Below are positions 34,443 through 43,564 of a DNA stretch of 64,000 nucleotides, one piece after another. Within the stretch, counting starts at the first letter, position 1, and every line of letters starts with the position of its first letter. A program made the position numbers and the translations under genes. The notes under the pieces were generated by a model. It saw only the letters and a list, made by a program, of their open reading frames with translations, made no database searches and had not been told where the DNA came from. This stretch comes from Flexibacter flexilis DSM 6793 (GTDB lineage: Bacteria; Bacteroidota; Bacteroidia; Cytophagales; Flexibacteraceae): NCBI RefSeq assembly GCF_900112255.1, contig NZ_FOLE01000007.1, forward strand, positions 186,001 through 250,000, in the 5' to 3' direction.

Positions 34443-35759
34443 ATGAAAGACCAATCTCGCATACCCACCAACAAAGTAGAACGCGCCACCAAGTTTGTGG
34501 CCACAGGCGTAAAAATCGGTGGAAATTATATAAAACATTATGCAAAAAAAGCGATGAACCCCGACCTCAGTCGCGAGGAGTTGCACAAAGACAATGCCGC
34601 AGACATTTATGAGTCGCTCAGCGAGCTGAAAGGCAGTGCGCTGAAAGTCGCGCAAATGATGAGCATGGACAAAAACCTGTTGCCGAGAGCTTATTCCGAC
34701 AAATTCCAAATGTCGCAATACAGCGCACCGCCTTTGTCGGGGCCCTTGGTTGTCAAGACTTTTCAGGAATATTTTGGCAAATCTCCCGCCGAACTTTACG
34801 ACACTTTCAACCTGAAAGCCAGCAACGCCGCCTCTATCGGCCAAGTGCACGAAGCCACGCTCAAAGGCAAAAAACTGGCCGTCAAAATCCAGTACCCTGG
34901 GGTGGCCAACAGCATTAGCGCGGATTTGAAAATGGTAAAACCCGTAGCCGTGCGGCTCGTCGGTCTCAACGAAGCAGACATTAACCGCTACATGGAAGAG
35001 GTGGAAACCAAGCTATTGGAAGAAACAGATTACGAACTGGAAGTGCGACGCGGCACGGAAATTTCGGAGGCTTGCAGCCAAGCCATTGAAGGGCTGATTT
35101 TTCCCAAATACTACCCCGAACTTTCGAGCAAACGCATTATTACGATGGATTGGCTCGACGGAATGCACCTCAAAGAGTTTTTGGCCACCAACCCAACGCA
35201 AGAAATTCGCAACCGTGTGGGGCAAACGCTTTGGGATTTTTATGAATATCAAATCCATACGTTGCGCCAACTGCACGCCGACCCGCACCCTGGCAATTTT
35301 CTGATACGCCCCGACGGAACAGTCGGAATCATTGATTTTGGTTGTGTGAAAGAAATTCCTGAATGGTTTTATCACAAACATTTTGCCTTGCTCAATCCGC
35401 GCAACTTAGAGGACAAAGACAAAATTTTGCAACTGTTCTATGACTTGCAATTTTTGTATCCGAACGATGAACCGCGCGAAAAGGCGTTGTTTTTTGATAT
35501 TTTTGTAGAAATGTGCAACCTATTAGGCCGACCATTTCACACCGATACGTTTGATTTTGCCGACGACGAGTATTTCAATAGCATTTACGAATACGGCGAA
35601 AACCTCTCGCGCATGAAAGAAATAAAAGAACAAAAAGTGGCACGCGGTTCTAAAGATGCCTTGTACATAAATCGTACATATTTTGGACTTTATTCGATGC
35701 TCAACGAGTTACGCGCAAACATTACAACTCACTCGGTTTTTAAAACCATGACCATTTAA
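34443..35759 (+). CDS. AarF/ABC1/UbiB-family atypical kinase
   Basis: The ATG at 34443 (438 residues) is preferred to a TTG at 34434. Family marks: a K-x-A-Q-type N-terminal motif (LKVAQMMSMD), an Ala-rich nucleotide loop (AASIGQVHEATLKGK), the lysine in LAVKIQYPG, catalytic HADPHPGNF and the metal-binding IIDFGCVKE. UbiB-type proteins support quinone synthesis or lipid homeostasis through ATPase activity. The organism probably uses menaquinone, so the role could be in that pathway or in lipid transport. There is no hydrophobic C-terminal tail. A terminator follows. Confidence 0.9.
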   Translation: MKDQSRIPTNKVERATKFVATGVKIGGNYIKHYAKKAMNPDLSREELHKDNAADIYESLSELKGSALKVAQMMSMDKNLLPRAYSDKFQMSQYSAPPLSGPLVVKTFQEYFGKSPAELYDTFNLKASNAASIGQVHEATLKGKKLAVKIQYPGVANSISADLKMVKPVAVRLVGLNEADINRYMEEVETKLLEETDYELEVRRGTEISEACSQAIEGLIFPKYYPELSSKRIITMDWLDGMHLKEFLATNPTQEIRNRVGQTLWDFYEYQIHTLRQLHADPHPGNFLIRPDGTVGIIDFGCVKEIPEWFYHKHFALLNPRNLEDKDKILQLFYDLQFLYPNDEPREKALFFDIFVEMCNLLGRPFHTDTFDFADDEYFNSIYEYGENLSRMKEIKEQKVARGSKDALYINRTYFGLYSMLNELRANITTHSVFKTMTI

Positions 35760-35781
35760 TAAAAAAACAATATTATCCCCT

Positions 35782-35818
35782 AAAAGCGATGTGTTTTCAG
35801 AAAACGCATCGCTTTTTT
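35782..35818 (+). terminator. rho-independent terminator after the AarF gene
   Basis: AAAAGCGATGTGTTTT (35782-35797) pairs with AAAACGCATCGCTTTT (to 35816) with one mismatch, followed by T residues. Confidence 0.88.
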
Positions 35819-35920
35819 AATATTTCCTTAATGCGCCATTCGTAATTAGAAAACAACCCTTTAAAACTTATATAGTAAGATTTCGTGTATTTTTTGTAGC
35901 AAAAAAAGCATAGAACTTGT

Positions 35921-35928
35921 TACATTTG
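35921..35928 (+). promoter_or_regulatory. -7 promoter element of the 35993-37228 unit
   Basis: TACATTTG matches TAnnTTTG. A TTTG lies at 35893-35896, but the spacer is 24 bases, longer than usual. The leader would be about 58 bases. Confidence 0.5.
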
Positions 35929-35992
35929 AAAAACGTACAGTATATATGTAAAAAACATTTTTTTCTTACCAAAAGAATAAACATTTTATATC

Positions 35993-36235
35993 ATGGCAGC
36001 TTCATCTGTAACATTACCACCCAAAAACCGCCAAGAGTGGCAACAAATGATTTCGGGAGAAATCAACTATCGTTATTCCAACTTTGTACTTCAGATGCAA
36101 CTCACGCAGGTGCAAAAAGACATCAAGAACAAAAAAATAACGATGGATGATGCCGTAGATCGCATTTATGAACTTTGTTCTAAATACGTTTTGGCCGTAC
36201 AAACTGATTTCAAACAAATTTTTAAAACTTGGTAG
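35993..36235 (+). CDS. small hypothetical protein, first gene of an uncharacterised pair
   Basis: The 80-residue protein has no signal peptide or membrane helix. It is charged and mostly helical in appearance (NRQEWQQMISGEINYRYSN, KDIKNKKITMDDAVDRIYEL). I do not recognise the family. It starts at ATG 35993 and ends three bases before the next gene, so the two are probably translated from one message and may act together. Aromatic and hydrophobic residues are spaced as in small regulatory or scaffold proteins, but no function is claimed. Confidence 0.8.
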   Translation: MAASSVTLPPKNRQEWQQMISGEINYRYSNFVLQMQLTQVQKDIKNKKITMDDAVDRIYELCSKYVLAVQTDFKQIFKTW

Positions 36236-36238
36236 GTA

Positions 36239-37228
36239 ATGACAGACAACAAGCTACACACATTAGAATCTACAAAAAAGCTAATCGAAGAAGGACGTTT
36301 GCTTGTAATCGCGGGCGCAGACGTACTTTTGGCTCAACTACCGAAAGGCCAATGGATTGGCGGCTCAAATCCTTATTTGCTTGATGCCGACGGCGGCAAA
36401 CAAACCAACGAACTTTTGTACGTGAAAGATTTCACGCCATTGGCTGTCAGCAGCAAATTTGCCATTTACGACGAAAACAGCATTAGCCAAGTAACCAAAG
36501 ACGGTTTTGACAATGGCATTATTCTTACAATTATGCCAGCTTTTACGCCCGTACATCTAACTTTCGGGTTGCATGCCCCAGAATTTGAAAACCAGTACAT
36601 CAATCCGCTCATGGGTTGGGTGAGTGGTACGGACTTCGACAAAGTAGGGGTAGTGCCTGCCACGACTTACGCAGGCGGCGAACGCTTCACCGACAAAGCC
36701 GTAACATTGCATTTACAACTTCCAGACAATAAAATCGGGCGCATCGAAATCATTAATATCTACGAAGCAGACGAGAGCAGCGACGAGATCGTTTTTGAAG
36801 AAGACGGATTTGCGCACGCCGACTGCCTCGTAAATGGCCAAAAGCAAAATTTGTTTGAGTACATGGAAAGCGGCAACCGTTGGCTTAGTCCTCTCATTAC
36901 CGACTATAGTGGTGCTTCCATTAACATCGGCCTGATTCGCAACGACGCGGCCAAACAAGCCATGTTTGCCGCACCTGTTTTTAAAGATACTGTTTATAAG
37001 CTCGCACAAAAGTCTGCCGAAAATTACCAAAAAGCCTTTTTTGAACAGTTGTCCAAAGATGCCGACAAAGAAATCGTGTATTCTTATAGCTGCTTGTACA
37101 ATTACCTCAACTTTGGTTTGGAAGGCAAACCCATCAAAGGATTTACGGGCGTTTTTACCTACGGAGAAGTTGGTTATCAATTGCTTAATATCACTTTTGT
37201 TTATTTGCTTATTGAGGACAGAGTTTAA
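36239..37228 (+). CDS. uncharacterised cytoplasmic protein, possibly DUF6976/FIST-like
   Basis: The 329-residue protein has no signal peptide. The N-terminal block EGRLLVIAGADVLLAQLP followed by KGQWIGGSNPYLL recalls, from memory, a family annotated as DUF6976. The C-terminus (IKGFTGVFTYGEVGYQLLN) has the G-E-V/I-G layout seen at the end of FIST sensory domains, which bind small ligands. These likenesses are impressions and have not been searched. The gene follows the 80-residue protein by three bases and stands directly before a tRNA promoter. A signalling or ligand-sensing role is possible. Confidence 0.75.
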   Translation: MTDNKLHTLESTKKLIEEGRLLVIAGADVLLAQLPKGQWIGGSNPYLLDADGGKQTNELLYVKDFTPLAVSSKFAIYDENSISQVTKDGFDNGIILTIMPAFTPVHLTFGLHAPEFENQYINPLMGWVSGTDFDKVGVVPATTYAGGERFTDKAVTLHLQLPDNKIGRIEIINIYEADESSDEIVFEEDGFAHADCLVNGQKQNLFEYMESGNRWLSPLITDYSGASINIGLIRNDAAKQAMFAAPVFKDTVYKLAQKSAENYQKAFFEQLSKDADKEIVYSYSCLYNYLNFGLEGKPIKGFTGVFTYGEVGYQLLNITFVYLLIEDRV

Positions 37229-37264
37229 TTTTTTCAATTAAAATAAAAATTTTATCCTTAATTT

Positions 37265-37295
37265 TTTGGCTTAAATAAAAAAAACAATATTTTTG
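37265..37295 (+). promoter_or_regulatory. tRNA promoter
   Basis: TTTG (37265-37268), 19 bases, TATTTTTG (37288-37295): an exact match to the Bacteroidota consensus. The start would be near 37302, 23 bases before the tRNA. Confidence 0.85.
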
Positions 37296-37324
37296 CAGCC
37301 TCAAATCGTGGTACAAGCGATTTC

Positions 37325-37398
37325 GGGCCTATAGCTCAGACGGTTAGAGCACCTGACTCATAATCAGGGGGTCCTTGGTTCGATCCCAAGTGGGCCCA
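37325..37398 (+). tRNA. tRNA with anticodon CAU (elongator Met or Ile2)
   Basis: The acceptor stem GGGCCTA (37325-37331) pairs with TGGGCCC (37391-37397) with one G-U pair. D arm TAGCTCAG...TTAGAGCA, anticodon stem CCTGA/TCAGG with loop CTCATAA (anticodon CAT), T arm CCTTGGTTCGATCCCAAG. The discriminator is A at 37398, and CCA is not encoded. G1-C72 pairing rules out the initiator type. Elongator Met and lysidine-modified Ile2 cannot be told apart with certainty by eye. Confidence 0.95.
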
Positions 37399-37417
37399 CC
37401 CAACAGAAAAGACAATC

Positions 37418-37464
37418 AACAAACGCCTATTAAGTCAAAAAAACTTGGTAGGCGTTTGTTTTTT
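37418..37464 (+). terminator. rho-independent terminator after the tRNA
   Basis: AACAAACGCCTATTAAG (37418-37434) pairs with CTTGGTAGGCGTTTGTT (37444-37460), two G-U pairs, then TTTT. Confidence 0.9.
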
Positions 37465-37602
37465 ATGATTCAAAGGCTTCGGTTATACGCTTCGGCCTAT
37501 CCGACACGTTTTATACATACAAAACCTGCCTATCACAATAAAATTTCATGTAATAAAAATAATTAGTTTGGTTACATTCACTGTTTACCAATAATTGTTG
37601 CG

Positions 37603-37610
37603 TATATTTG
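37603..37610 (+). promoter_or_regulatory. -7 promoter element of the GH3-serine hydrolase gene
   Basis: TATATTTG fits TAnnTTTG; no TTTG is found at the usual 19-base distance. The leader to the ATG at 37710 would be about 93 bases. Confidence 0.5.
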
Positions 37611-37709
37611 CAGCCCTATTTTCATTGCGACTCTATTGTATATTCTGAGTAAGTTTTGGTGTTCACTTGCAGCCTTTTTGCTAAAGGTTTTGCGTATTCT
37701 ATATTGGTC

Positions 37710-40664
37710 ATGTTAAAGAAATGGATCATTGCCAGTGCCATTATCGTAGGATTATCGGCCACACTTCCCGCCCACACGACATCTTCGGGACTGTCGCAAC
37801 ACGAGTGGGTGGACAGTGTCTATAATAGTTTGACCCCGCGCCAACGCTTGGGGCAATTGTTTATGGTGGCGGCCTATTCCAACAAAGATGCAGCGCACAA
37901 ACAAGAATTAAGCAAACTTGTTACCGAATACAACATAGGCGGCCTCATCTTTTTTCAGGGTGGCCCTATGCGACAAGCTCGCATGACCAACGACTTGCAA
38001 GCACAAGCCAAAGTGCCAATGCTTATCGGCATGGACGCGGAATGGGGTTTGGCGATGCGCTTGGACAGTACCATTAGCTTCCCGAGACAAATGACGCTCG
38101 GTGCTATCGCCGACAACGCCTATATTTTCAAAATGGGTGCCGAAATTGCTCGCCAATGCAAACGCATGGGCGTACATGTCAATTTTGCGCCAGTGGTGGA
38201 CGTGAACAGCAACCCGAATAACCCAGTTATCGGCATGCGTTCTTTTGGCGAAAGTAAAGAATTGGTGGCCGCCAAAGGTTCGGCTTATATGCGTGGGTTG
38301 CAAAACTATGGTGTAATGGCCAACGCCAAACACTTCCCTGGGCATGGAGACACCGACGCAGACTCGCATATTTCTTTGCCTGTTATCAAACATTCTAAAG
38401 AACGCCTCGACGAGGTAGAACTTTTCCCATTCAAAAGACTAATCGCTGATAGTGTAAAAAGCATTATGGTTGGGCATTTGCACGTACCCGCTTACGACAA
38501 AGCGAACAACCGCGCCGCTACGCTTTCCAAAAATATCGTTACCAATATTCTCAAAAAACAACTGGGCTTTAAAGGTTTGATTTTTACCGATGCCCTCAAC
38601 ATGAAAGGTGTAAGTAGCTATTACAAACCCGGTGAAGTAGATGTAAAAGCATTGTTGGCTGGCAATGACGTGTTATTATTCGCGGAAGATGTGCCAGAGG
38701 CCATTAACCAAATAGAAAAAGCCGTGAAAGGCCGCGACATTCAGGGGAAAGAAATTGAAAAACGCGTAAAGAAAATTTTGGCGGCCAAATATTGGGCTGG
38801 CCTGAACAAATACCAACCTATTGAGCAAAGCAATCTTTACAAAGATTTGCACATGGCGCAGTCTGAGGCTCTCGTACAAGAACTTTACGGCAAAGCGGTT
38901 ACCATTACCAAAAACGATTACAAATGGTTGCCATTTAAGACTTTAGATACCACACGCTTTACTTCGTTGGCGATTGGTGCAGACAAAACCAACACGTTCC
39001 AAAAGATGTTGAGCAACTATGCGCCTTTTGAACATTTTCATACTACTGGCCGCAGCAAAGATTTTGATACGTTGGCCAGTCGTTTTAAAGGCAAACGCCG
39101 CACGATTATCGTGAGTTTCCATAAAATCAATGGCTCATCGTCCAGAAACTACGGCATCAGCGACACGGCAGTGGCTTTCTTGAAAAAGCTACAAGAAAAA
39201 CACAATGTAGTAGTAGTGGTATTTGGTAACCCATACAGCTTACGCAACTTCAAGGATTTTCCTGCGGTGGTTTGTGCTTATGAAGACAACAAATACACAC
39301 ATGCCGTAACGCCTCAAGTGCTGTTCGGAGCTATCGAATCGGAAGCTACTTTGCCCGTAACCGTTGCGCCTAACATGAAATTAGGAACAGGTTTGCCAAC
39401 TTTAGCCCTGAACCGTTTGCGCTACGGCTACCCCGAAGAAGTACAGATGAATGGCGATATTTTGGCGCGTATTGATAGCCTCGCCAACCTGATTATTAAG
39501 CAAAAAGCTACACCCGGTTGTCAGGTATTAGTGGCCAAAGATGGCGTAGTGGTGTATGATAAATCATTTGGTTATTTGACTTACGACACGACACAAGCCG
39601 CCGTAAGCGACAGCACGATTTATGACATTGCCTCTATTACGAAAGTAGCTTCCACGTTGCAGGCGGTCATGTATTTGTACGAACGTGGCAAGCTGGACAT
39701 TATGGCCAAAGCCTCTGATTATTTGCCTGAGCTGGTAGGCACGAACAAAGAAAGCCTTGTGATTAGTGATATTCTGACGCATCAGGCGGGTTTGCAGCCC
39801 TATATTCCGTATTGGAAAAAAACCATAAAGTCGGTGTCGGTGAGCGAAGTGTATTACTGCAACAGCAAAGACAATTGGTTTACCAACGAAGTTGCCCCCG
39901 GTATTTTTTCGATGAAAACCATGGAAGATTCACTTTGGATATGGACTATCAAATCGGATTTGCTGGAAAAAAACAAACGCGGTGTTTATGATTACAAATA
40001 CAGCGATTTGGGCTTTTACATTATGAAGCGTGTGGCTGAAAAGCTGCTGGATATGCCCATAGACAAGTTTAATGCCCAAACATTTTACGACCCGTTGGGG
40101 TTGGCAACTATGACGTTTAAACCATTGGAAAAATTTCCTGCTACGATGATTGCCCCCACAGAAAAAGATGTGCTGTTCAGAGGTAAACTCATACAAGGTA
40201 CGGTACACGACCAAGGCGCGGCAATGTTTGGGGGTGTGGCTGGTCATGCGGGACTTTTTAGTAACGCGCATGATTTGGCGGTATTGATGCAAATGAATAT
40301 GCAAGCGGGCTATTATGGAGGTATTCAGTATTTTGCGCCGTCGGTGATGCCTGTTTTTACCAAAAAATTCTTTGACCGCAATAGACGCGGGCTGGGTTGG
40401 GACAAACCTTTGCCGCGCGGTGGTGGGCCTGTGTCGAAAATGGCTTCGGCTTCTACGTTCGGACATACAGGTTTTACGGGTACGGCGGCGTGGGCAGACC
40501 CCGACCATGGTTTGGTGTTCATCTTCTTGTCTAATAGGGTATATCCAGATGCCGAAAATGTGAAACTGATTAGCGGCAATATTCGCCCGAAAATTCAAGA
40601 TATTATCTATGAGTCCATTTCGGCCAATTACCCGAACGTAATAGGCAAACACGGAACGAATTAA
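37710..40664 (+). CDS. fused GH3 beta-N-acetylglucosaminidase and beta-lactamase-like serine hydrolase
   Basis: From the ATG at 37710 (a TTG at 37656 is unlikely) the product has 984 residues with a signal peptide (to about 24). The N-terminal half is a NagZ-type GH3 domain with KHFPGHGDTDADSH near residue 206 (the acid/base His-Asp loop) and the nucleophile aspartate in IFTDALNMKG near 293. The C-terminal half (about 600-980) is a class C beta-lactamase/DD-peptidase-like domain with SITK near 641 (nucleophile Ser and Lys), YSD near 763 in place of YxN, and HTG near 917 in place of KTG. It probably works on peptidoglycan fragments in the periplasm or at the outer membrane, with glycan and peptide (or ester) cleavage in one protein. 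Confidence 0.92.
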   Translation: MLKKWIIASAIIVGLSATLPAHTTSSGLSQHEWVDSVYNSLTPRQRLGQLFMVAAYSNKDAAHKQELSKLVTEYNIGGLIFFQGGPMRQARMTNDLQAQAKVPMLIGMDAEWGLAMRLDSTISFPRQMTLGAIADNAYIFKMGAEIARQCKRMGVHVNFAPVVDVNSNPNNPVIGMRSFGESKELVAAKGSAYMRGLQNYGVMANAKHFPGHGDTDADSHISLPVIKHSKERLDEVELFPFKRLIADSVKSIMVGHLHVPAYDKANNRAATLSKNIVTNILKKQLGFKGLIFTDALNMKGVSSYYKPGEVDVKALLAGNDVLLFAEDVPEAINQIEKAVKGRDIQGKEIEKRVKKILAAKYWAGLNKYQPIEQSNLYKDLHMAQSEALVQELYGKAVTITKNDYKWLPFKTLDTTRFTSLAIGADKTNTFQKMLSNYAPFEHFHTTGRSKDFDTLASRFKGKRRTIIVSFHKINGSSSRNYGISDTAVAFLKKLQEKHNVVVVVFGNPYSLRNFKDFPAVVCAYEDNKYTHAVTPQVLFGAIESEATLPVTVAPNMKLGTGLPTLALNRLRYGYPEEVQMNGDILARIDSLANLIIKQKATPGCQVLVAKDGVVVYDKSFGYLTYDTTQAAVSDSTIYDIASITKVASTLQAVMYLYERGKLDIMAKASDYLPELVGTNKESLVISDILTHQAGLQPYIPYWKKTIKSVSVSEVYYCNSKDNWFTNEVAPGIFSMKTMEDSLWIWTIKSDLLEKNKRGVYDYKYSDLGFYIMKRVAEKLLDMPIDKFNAQTFYDPLGLATMTFKPLEKFPATMIAPTEKDVLFRGKLIQGTVHDQGAAMFGGVAGHAGLFSNAHDLAVLMQMNMQAGYYGGIQYFAPSVMPVFTKKFFDRNRRGLGWDKPLPRGGGPVSKMASASTFGHTGFTGTAAWADPDHGLVFIFLSNRVYPDAENVKLISGNIRPKIQDIIYESISANYPNVIGKHGTN

Positions 40665-40671
40665 CCCATAC

Positions 40672-40707
40672 AAAGGCTTCTCTTGCTAAAAGGGAAGCCT
40701 TTTTTTA
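40672..40707 (+). terminator. rho-independent terminator after the GH3 fusion gene
   Basis: AAAGGCTTC (40672-40680) pairs with GAAGCCTTT (40694-40702), followed by TTTTT. Confidence 0.88.
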
Positions 40708-40753
40708 TTAAAGTAACGATTGGATACTGACTGCTGTCCGTATTTAATATTCA

Positions 40754-40788
40754 AACCCCTCCTAAATCCTCCCCAAGGGGAGGACTTT
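40754..40788. repeat. REP-like palindromic element
   Basis: AACCCCTCCTAAATCCTCCC is followed by CAAGGGGAGGACTTTC. The core TCCTCCCC-AA-GGGGAGGA (40767-40784) is an eight-base-pair perfect hairpin. From memory, similar C-rich palindromes are scattered between genes in many Bacteroidota genomes. Only one copy is in this window. Confidence 0.6.
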
Positions 40789-40810
40789 CTACAGAGCAGA
40801 AGTTGAACAA

Positions 40811-40856
40811 AAAAACAACCCCTATGGTCTTTCTCGACACTATAGGGGTTGTTTTT
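40811..40856 (-). terminator. terminator after the gliding-motility C-terminal domain gene
   Basis: AAAAACAACCCCTAT (40811-40825) and ATAGGGGTTGTTTTT (40842-40856) form a 15-base-pair perfect stem with U-runs on both strands. It lies 20 bases after the minus gene's stop and also blocks plus-strand readthrough. Confidence 0.9.
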
Positions 40857-40875
40857 ATTTTATTAGCAAACAGAA

Positions 40876-43494
40876 CTACGGCAATACATCAACCCAACCT
40901 CTATAAGATTTGTTGGTGTATTTGATGGCATAAAAATACGTGCCTGCGGGAACGGGTTTGGCATTCCAAGCAAAATCGCGTTTGGTATCTCGGAAAACTC
41001 TTTTGCCCCAACGATTATAAATTTCAACACTGACGAACTGATTTATACAGTTGTCGGGTGGCAAGTCGGGCAAACGGAATACATCGTTTTTGGTGTCGCC
41101 GTTGGGGGTGGTAACGTTATAGTGCGTAAAATCGCGGTCGGCAGAGTCTTTCACCGTTACAAAAACCGACGAATCCATAACAGACAAATTTGGGCAGCCA
41201 TTGTCCACTAACTCAAACCTGATTTGATAGGGATTGTCGCGTACCAAAGCACAAGTAATTGGCCATTCGAGGGTAGCGGTAAGCTGCCCGCTTTGGCTGC
41301 CATTTTGGGTAAGTGTCGCACCGAGCGCGTCAAAAGAAGTACTATCATCGATCCAACCGCGTATGGTAAGATTATCTCTTTCTCGATCAATGCCCGACAA
41401 GCCAATCGTTACTTTTTGGGTAGGAATGGCCGATACGGAATTGGAAATGCTAATTGCATCATTTACCCTAACATAATCAATCTGTACAGAAGGGGCAGTA
41501 TTCGGAGTGTACAACACATGGAAGGTAATCCAAGTGGTATCCGCTTTGGGGGTTGGGCAACCGTCGTCGGTAACAACAAAAGGAATCGTAAAGAGTGTAT
41601 CGCCTTTGTAGTTACAGGCAGGTGCCCAAATAATATTAGCCGAAACGGGTTGTGTGGCCGAAATAGGAGTAAAGGCAATATTATTTTTCAGGATTAAATC
41701 TGCCGCCTCCAAATAACTCAGTGTGAGTATATTTGTCCCGTTCGGGTCAGTGCCTGTCAAACTAATGGTTTGGGTTTGGCCAGCAATAACAGTAACCGAA
41801 ACATTCTTGTTCGTCATATTATTGACCAAGAGGGTCGGTTGATCATTTGGTTTTTCCTTGACGATCACCACCAGTGTAAGTGTGTCATTGTGTATGGCCA
41901 CACAACTACTATCGGATAAGATAAAATCAAAAATAAAAGGGCTATCAGCCGAAGCCGCGCAATTGGTTTGTAATGAGAAAGTGGAAGCCACGGAGTCTTT
42001 TCGCAAATTTCGGGTAGGTAAAGAAAGCGTACCGTTGGTACTGTTCCATTTTACAATGTTAGAACGCAACACTAAATAATCATTTTCGGTATCTGTGCCC
42101 CGAATATTAGCCGAAAAAGCTTGTCCAGCCGTTACATGAACCGTATCGCGGCGATTGGTTCTTACGGCGTTGCCGCTGGTTTGGAGTTTGAGGGTTGGAG
42201 CGGTATTGGGAGTGGGTTCTATTTTAAATACCAAACGTAGGGTAGTAGATTTGGGGATACTGCAACCGTCGTCGGTGGCCGTAATATCTATTTTGAATAA
42301 AGAGTCGGTCTGGGTGGTAAAGCTACAAGGTCCAAAACAAATGGAAGTCGTAATACTATCTTTCGTTTGCGTAGTAGTACCCGAAGTAGCGGTAAGGCTA
42401 AAAGGATATTGACTTGCCACAAAGTTTACGGGAGTCGCTTTTATTTTCATGGACTGGCTCACGTCCGACCCCAAAGGCATATCTTTAACCGAGAAACTAA
42501 AACAATGACTGTCAGTTGCTTTTATCTCTATAGTATCGCCATTGGTATAAAAACCACCCGTCGCAGGATTCTTGATTTGTACGGAAGGAGAATTATTAGG
42601 CAAACAATCCTTTACAAGCAATTGATAATCACGGCGTACCTGACCAATATAGACACCGTTACGATATTCTTGGCACAAAATCGAAAAGACAAAAAGCCCC
42701 AACGATGTAGGACGCACAGTAAGCAATCCTGTTACGGGATGAATACTTAATGGATTGGGCTGGCTATTCAGGGCATTAGTTGCACTGTATCCGCCAGCCC
42801 AACTTACATTTGAATAAGGGGCGGGATCGGGCGTATTAGGAGCGGGATCTAAAGCAGAACTATACCCATTAAGTGGCGTAATCATGCTATACACCAAAGA
42901 ATCGCCGTCGGGGTCAGACCCTGCAAAACTAAAAGAGAAGTCTTCATTGACACAAGCATAATCGCTAAGAGGCGGAAACAAAGTAGGAGAGGAATTAATA
43001 AAAGCAAGGCCATTTTTGGTTACAGGCGGAAATTCCATATAAAAAACTTGGCCAGCCGCTCCAGAACTCTGAATATTAGTAATGGTATTGTTTCGGCAAC
43101 AACGCTGCCAAATGACGTAGTAACCATCAGCACTGTTATAAGTAGTCGCAGGCAAAGAAATCGTTTTTCGATACTTTAATATTTGTGTACTCAAAGAAGT
43201 GGCATTCGAGGCACATTCGGGGTTTGTATAGGCCACAAAAGGTTCTGCGGCAAGTTTATTAAGCATATGACTTTCCATAAACACATTATCCGACTTGCGA
43301 AAGATAAATACGGTTGCATTGGGGTCTTTTGCTCCCGCACTACCATTAATCGCATCAAAATAGAGATTCATGGTGAGTTGATAACTGCTACCTGTCAGGT
43401 GCACGAGTTCAAACTCTCCACCCACAATATGTGTAGCCCTCGCATTACTCAGCCACCCAAGCAAGAAGAGCAGAATTAGTCCAAGTTTCTTCAT
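40876..43494 (-). CDS. large secreted protein with gliding-motility-associated C-terminal domain
   Basis: From the ATG at 43494 the product has 872 residues: signal peptide (to about 20, LLGWLSNARA), then many Ig/cadherin-like beta domains with repeated patterns such as SGTDPNGTNILTLSY, GTDTENDYLVL and SGIDRERDNLTI, then a C-terminal type B (CHU_C) sorting domain, YNVTTPNGDTKNDVFRLP ... VEIYNRWGKRVF ... GTYFYAIKY. Type IX secretion exports such proteins and the B-type domain leads to surface attachment or release. Opening with THIVGGEFELVHL is typical of large Bacteroidota surface proteins. It is probably an adhesin or matrix protein; its ligand is unknown. Confidence 0.88.
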   Translation of the reverse strand: MKKLGLILLFLLGWLSNARATHIVGGEFELVHLTGSSYQLTMNLYFDAINGSAGAKDPNATVFIFRKSDNVFMESHMLNKLAAEPFVAYTNPECASNATSLSTQILKYRKTISLPATTYNSADGYYVIWQRCCRNNTITNIQSSGAAGQVFYMEFPPVTKNGLAFINSSPTLFPPLSDYACVNEDFSFSFAGSDPDGDSLVYSMITPLNGYSSALDPAPNTPDPAPYSNVSWAGGYSATNALNSQPNPLSIHPVTGLLTVRPTSLGLFVFSILCQEYRNGVYIGQVRRDYQLLVKDCLPNNSPSVQIKNPATGGFYTNGDTIEIKATDSHCFSFSVKDMPLGSDVSQSMKIKATPVNFVASQYPFSLTATSGTTTQTKDSITTSICFGPCSFTTQTDSLFKIDITATDDGCSIPKSTTLRLVFKIEPTPNTAPTLKLQTSGNAVRTNRRDTVHVTAGQAFSANIRGTDTENDYLVLRSNIVKWNSTNGTLSLPTRNLRKDSVASTFSLQTNCAASADSPFIFDFILSDSSCVAIHNDTLTLVVIVKEKPNDQPTLLVNNMTNKNVSVTVIAGQTQTISLTGTDPNGTNILTLSYLEAADLILKNNIAFTPISATQPVSANIIWAPACNYKGDTLFTIPFVVTDDGCPTPKADTTWITFHVLYTPNTAPSVQIDYVRVNDAISISNSVSAIPTQKVTIGLSGIDRERDNLTIRGWIDDSTSFDALGATLTQNGSQSGQLTATLEWPITCALVRDNPYQIRFELVDNGCPNLSVMDSSVFVTVKDSADRDFTHYNVTTPNGDTKNDVFRLPDLPPDNCINQFVSVEIYNRWGKRVFRDTKRDFAWNAKPVPAGTYFYAIKYTNKSYRGWVDVLP

Positions 43495-43564
43495 AAACAA
43501 ATAGATTTAGTATATAGCTTACCTCTAAACGTAGAGGTGGTTTGAAAGAATATAGCCCAATATA

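Noticed and set aside
35993-37228. Possible toxin-antitoxin pair
   Set aside because: Small-then-large order and tight spacing fit, but the 329-residue partner is far larger than usual toxins and neither protein has a known toxin or antitoxin fold motif.
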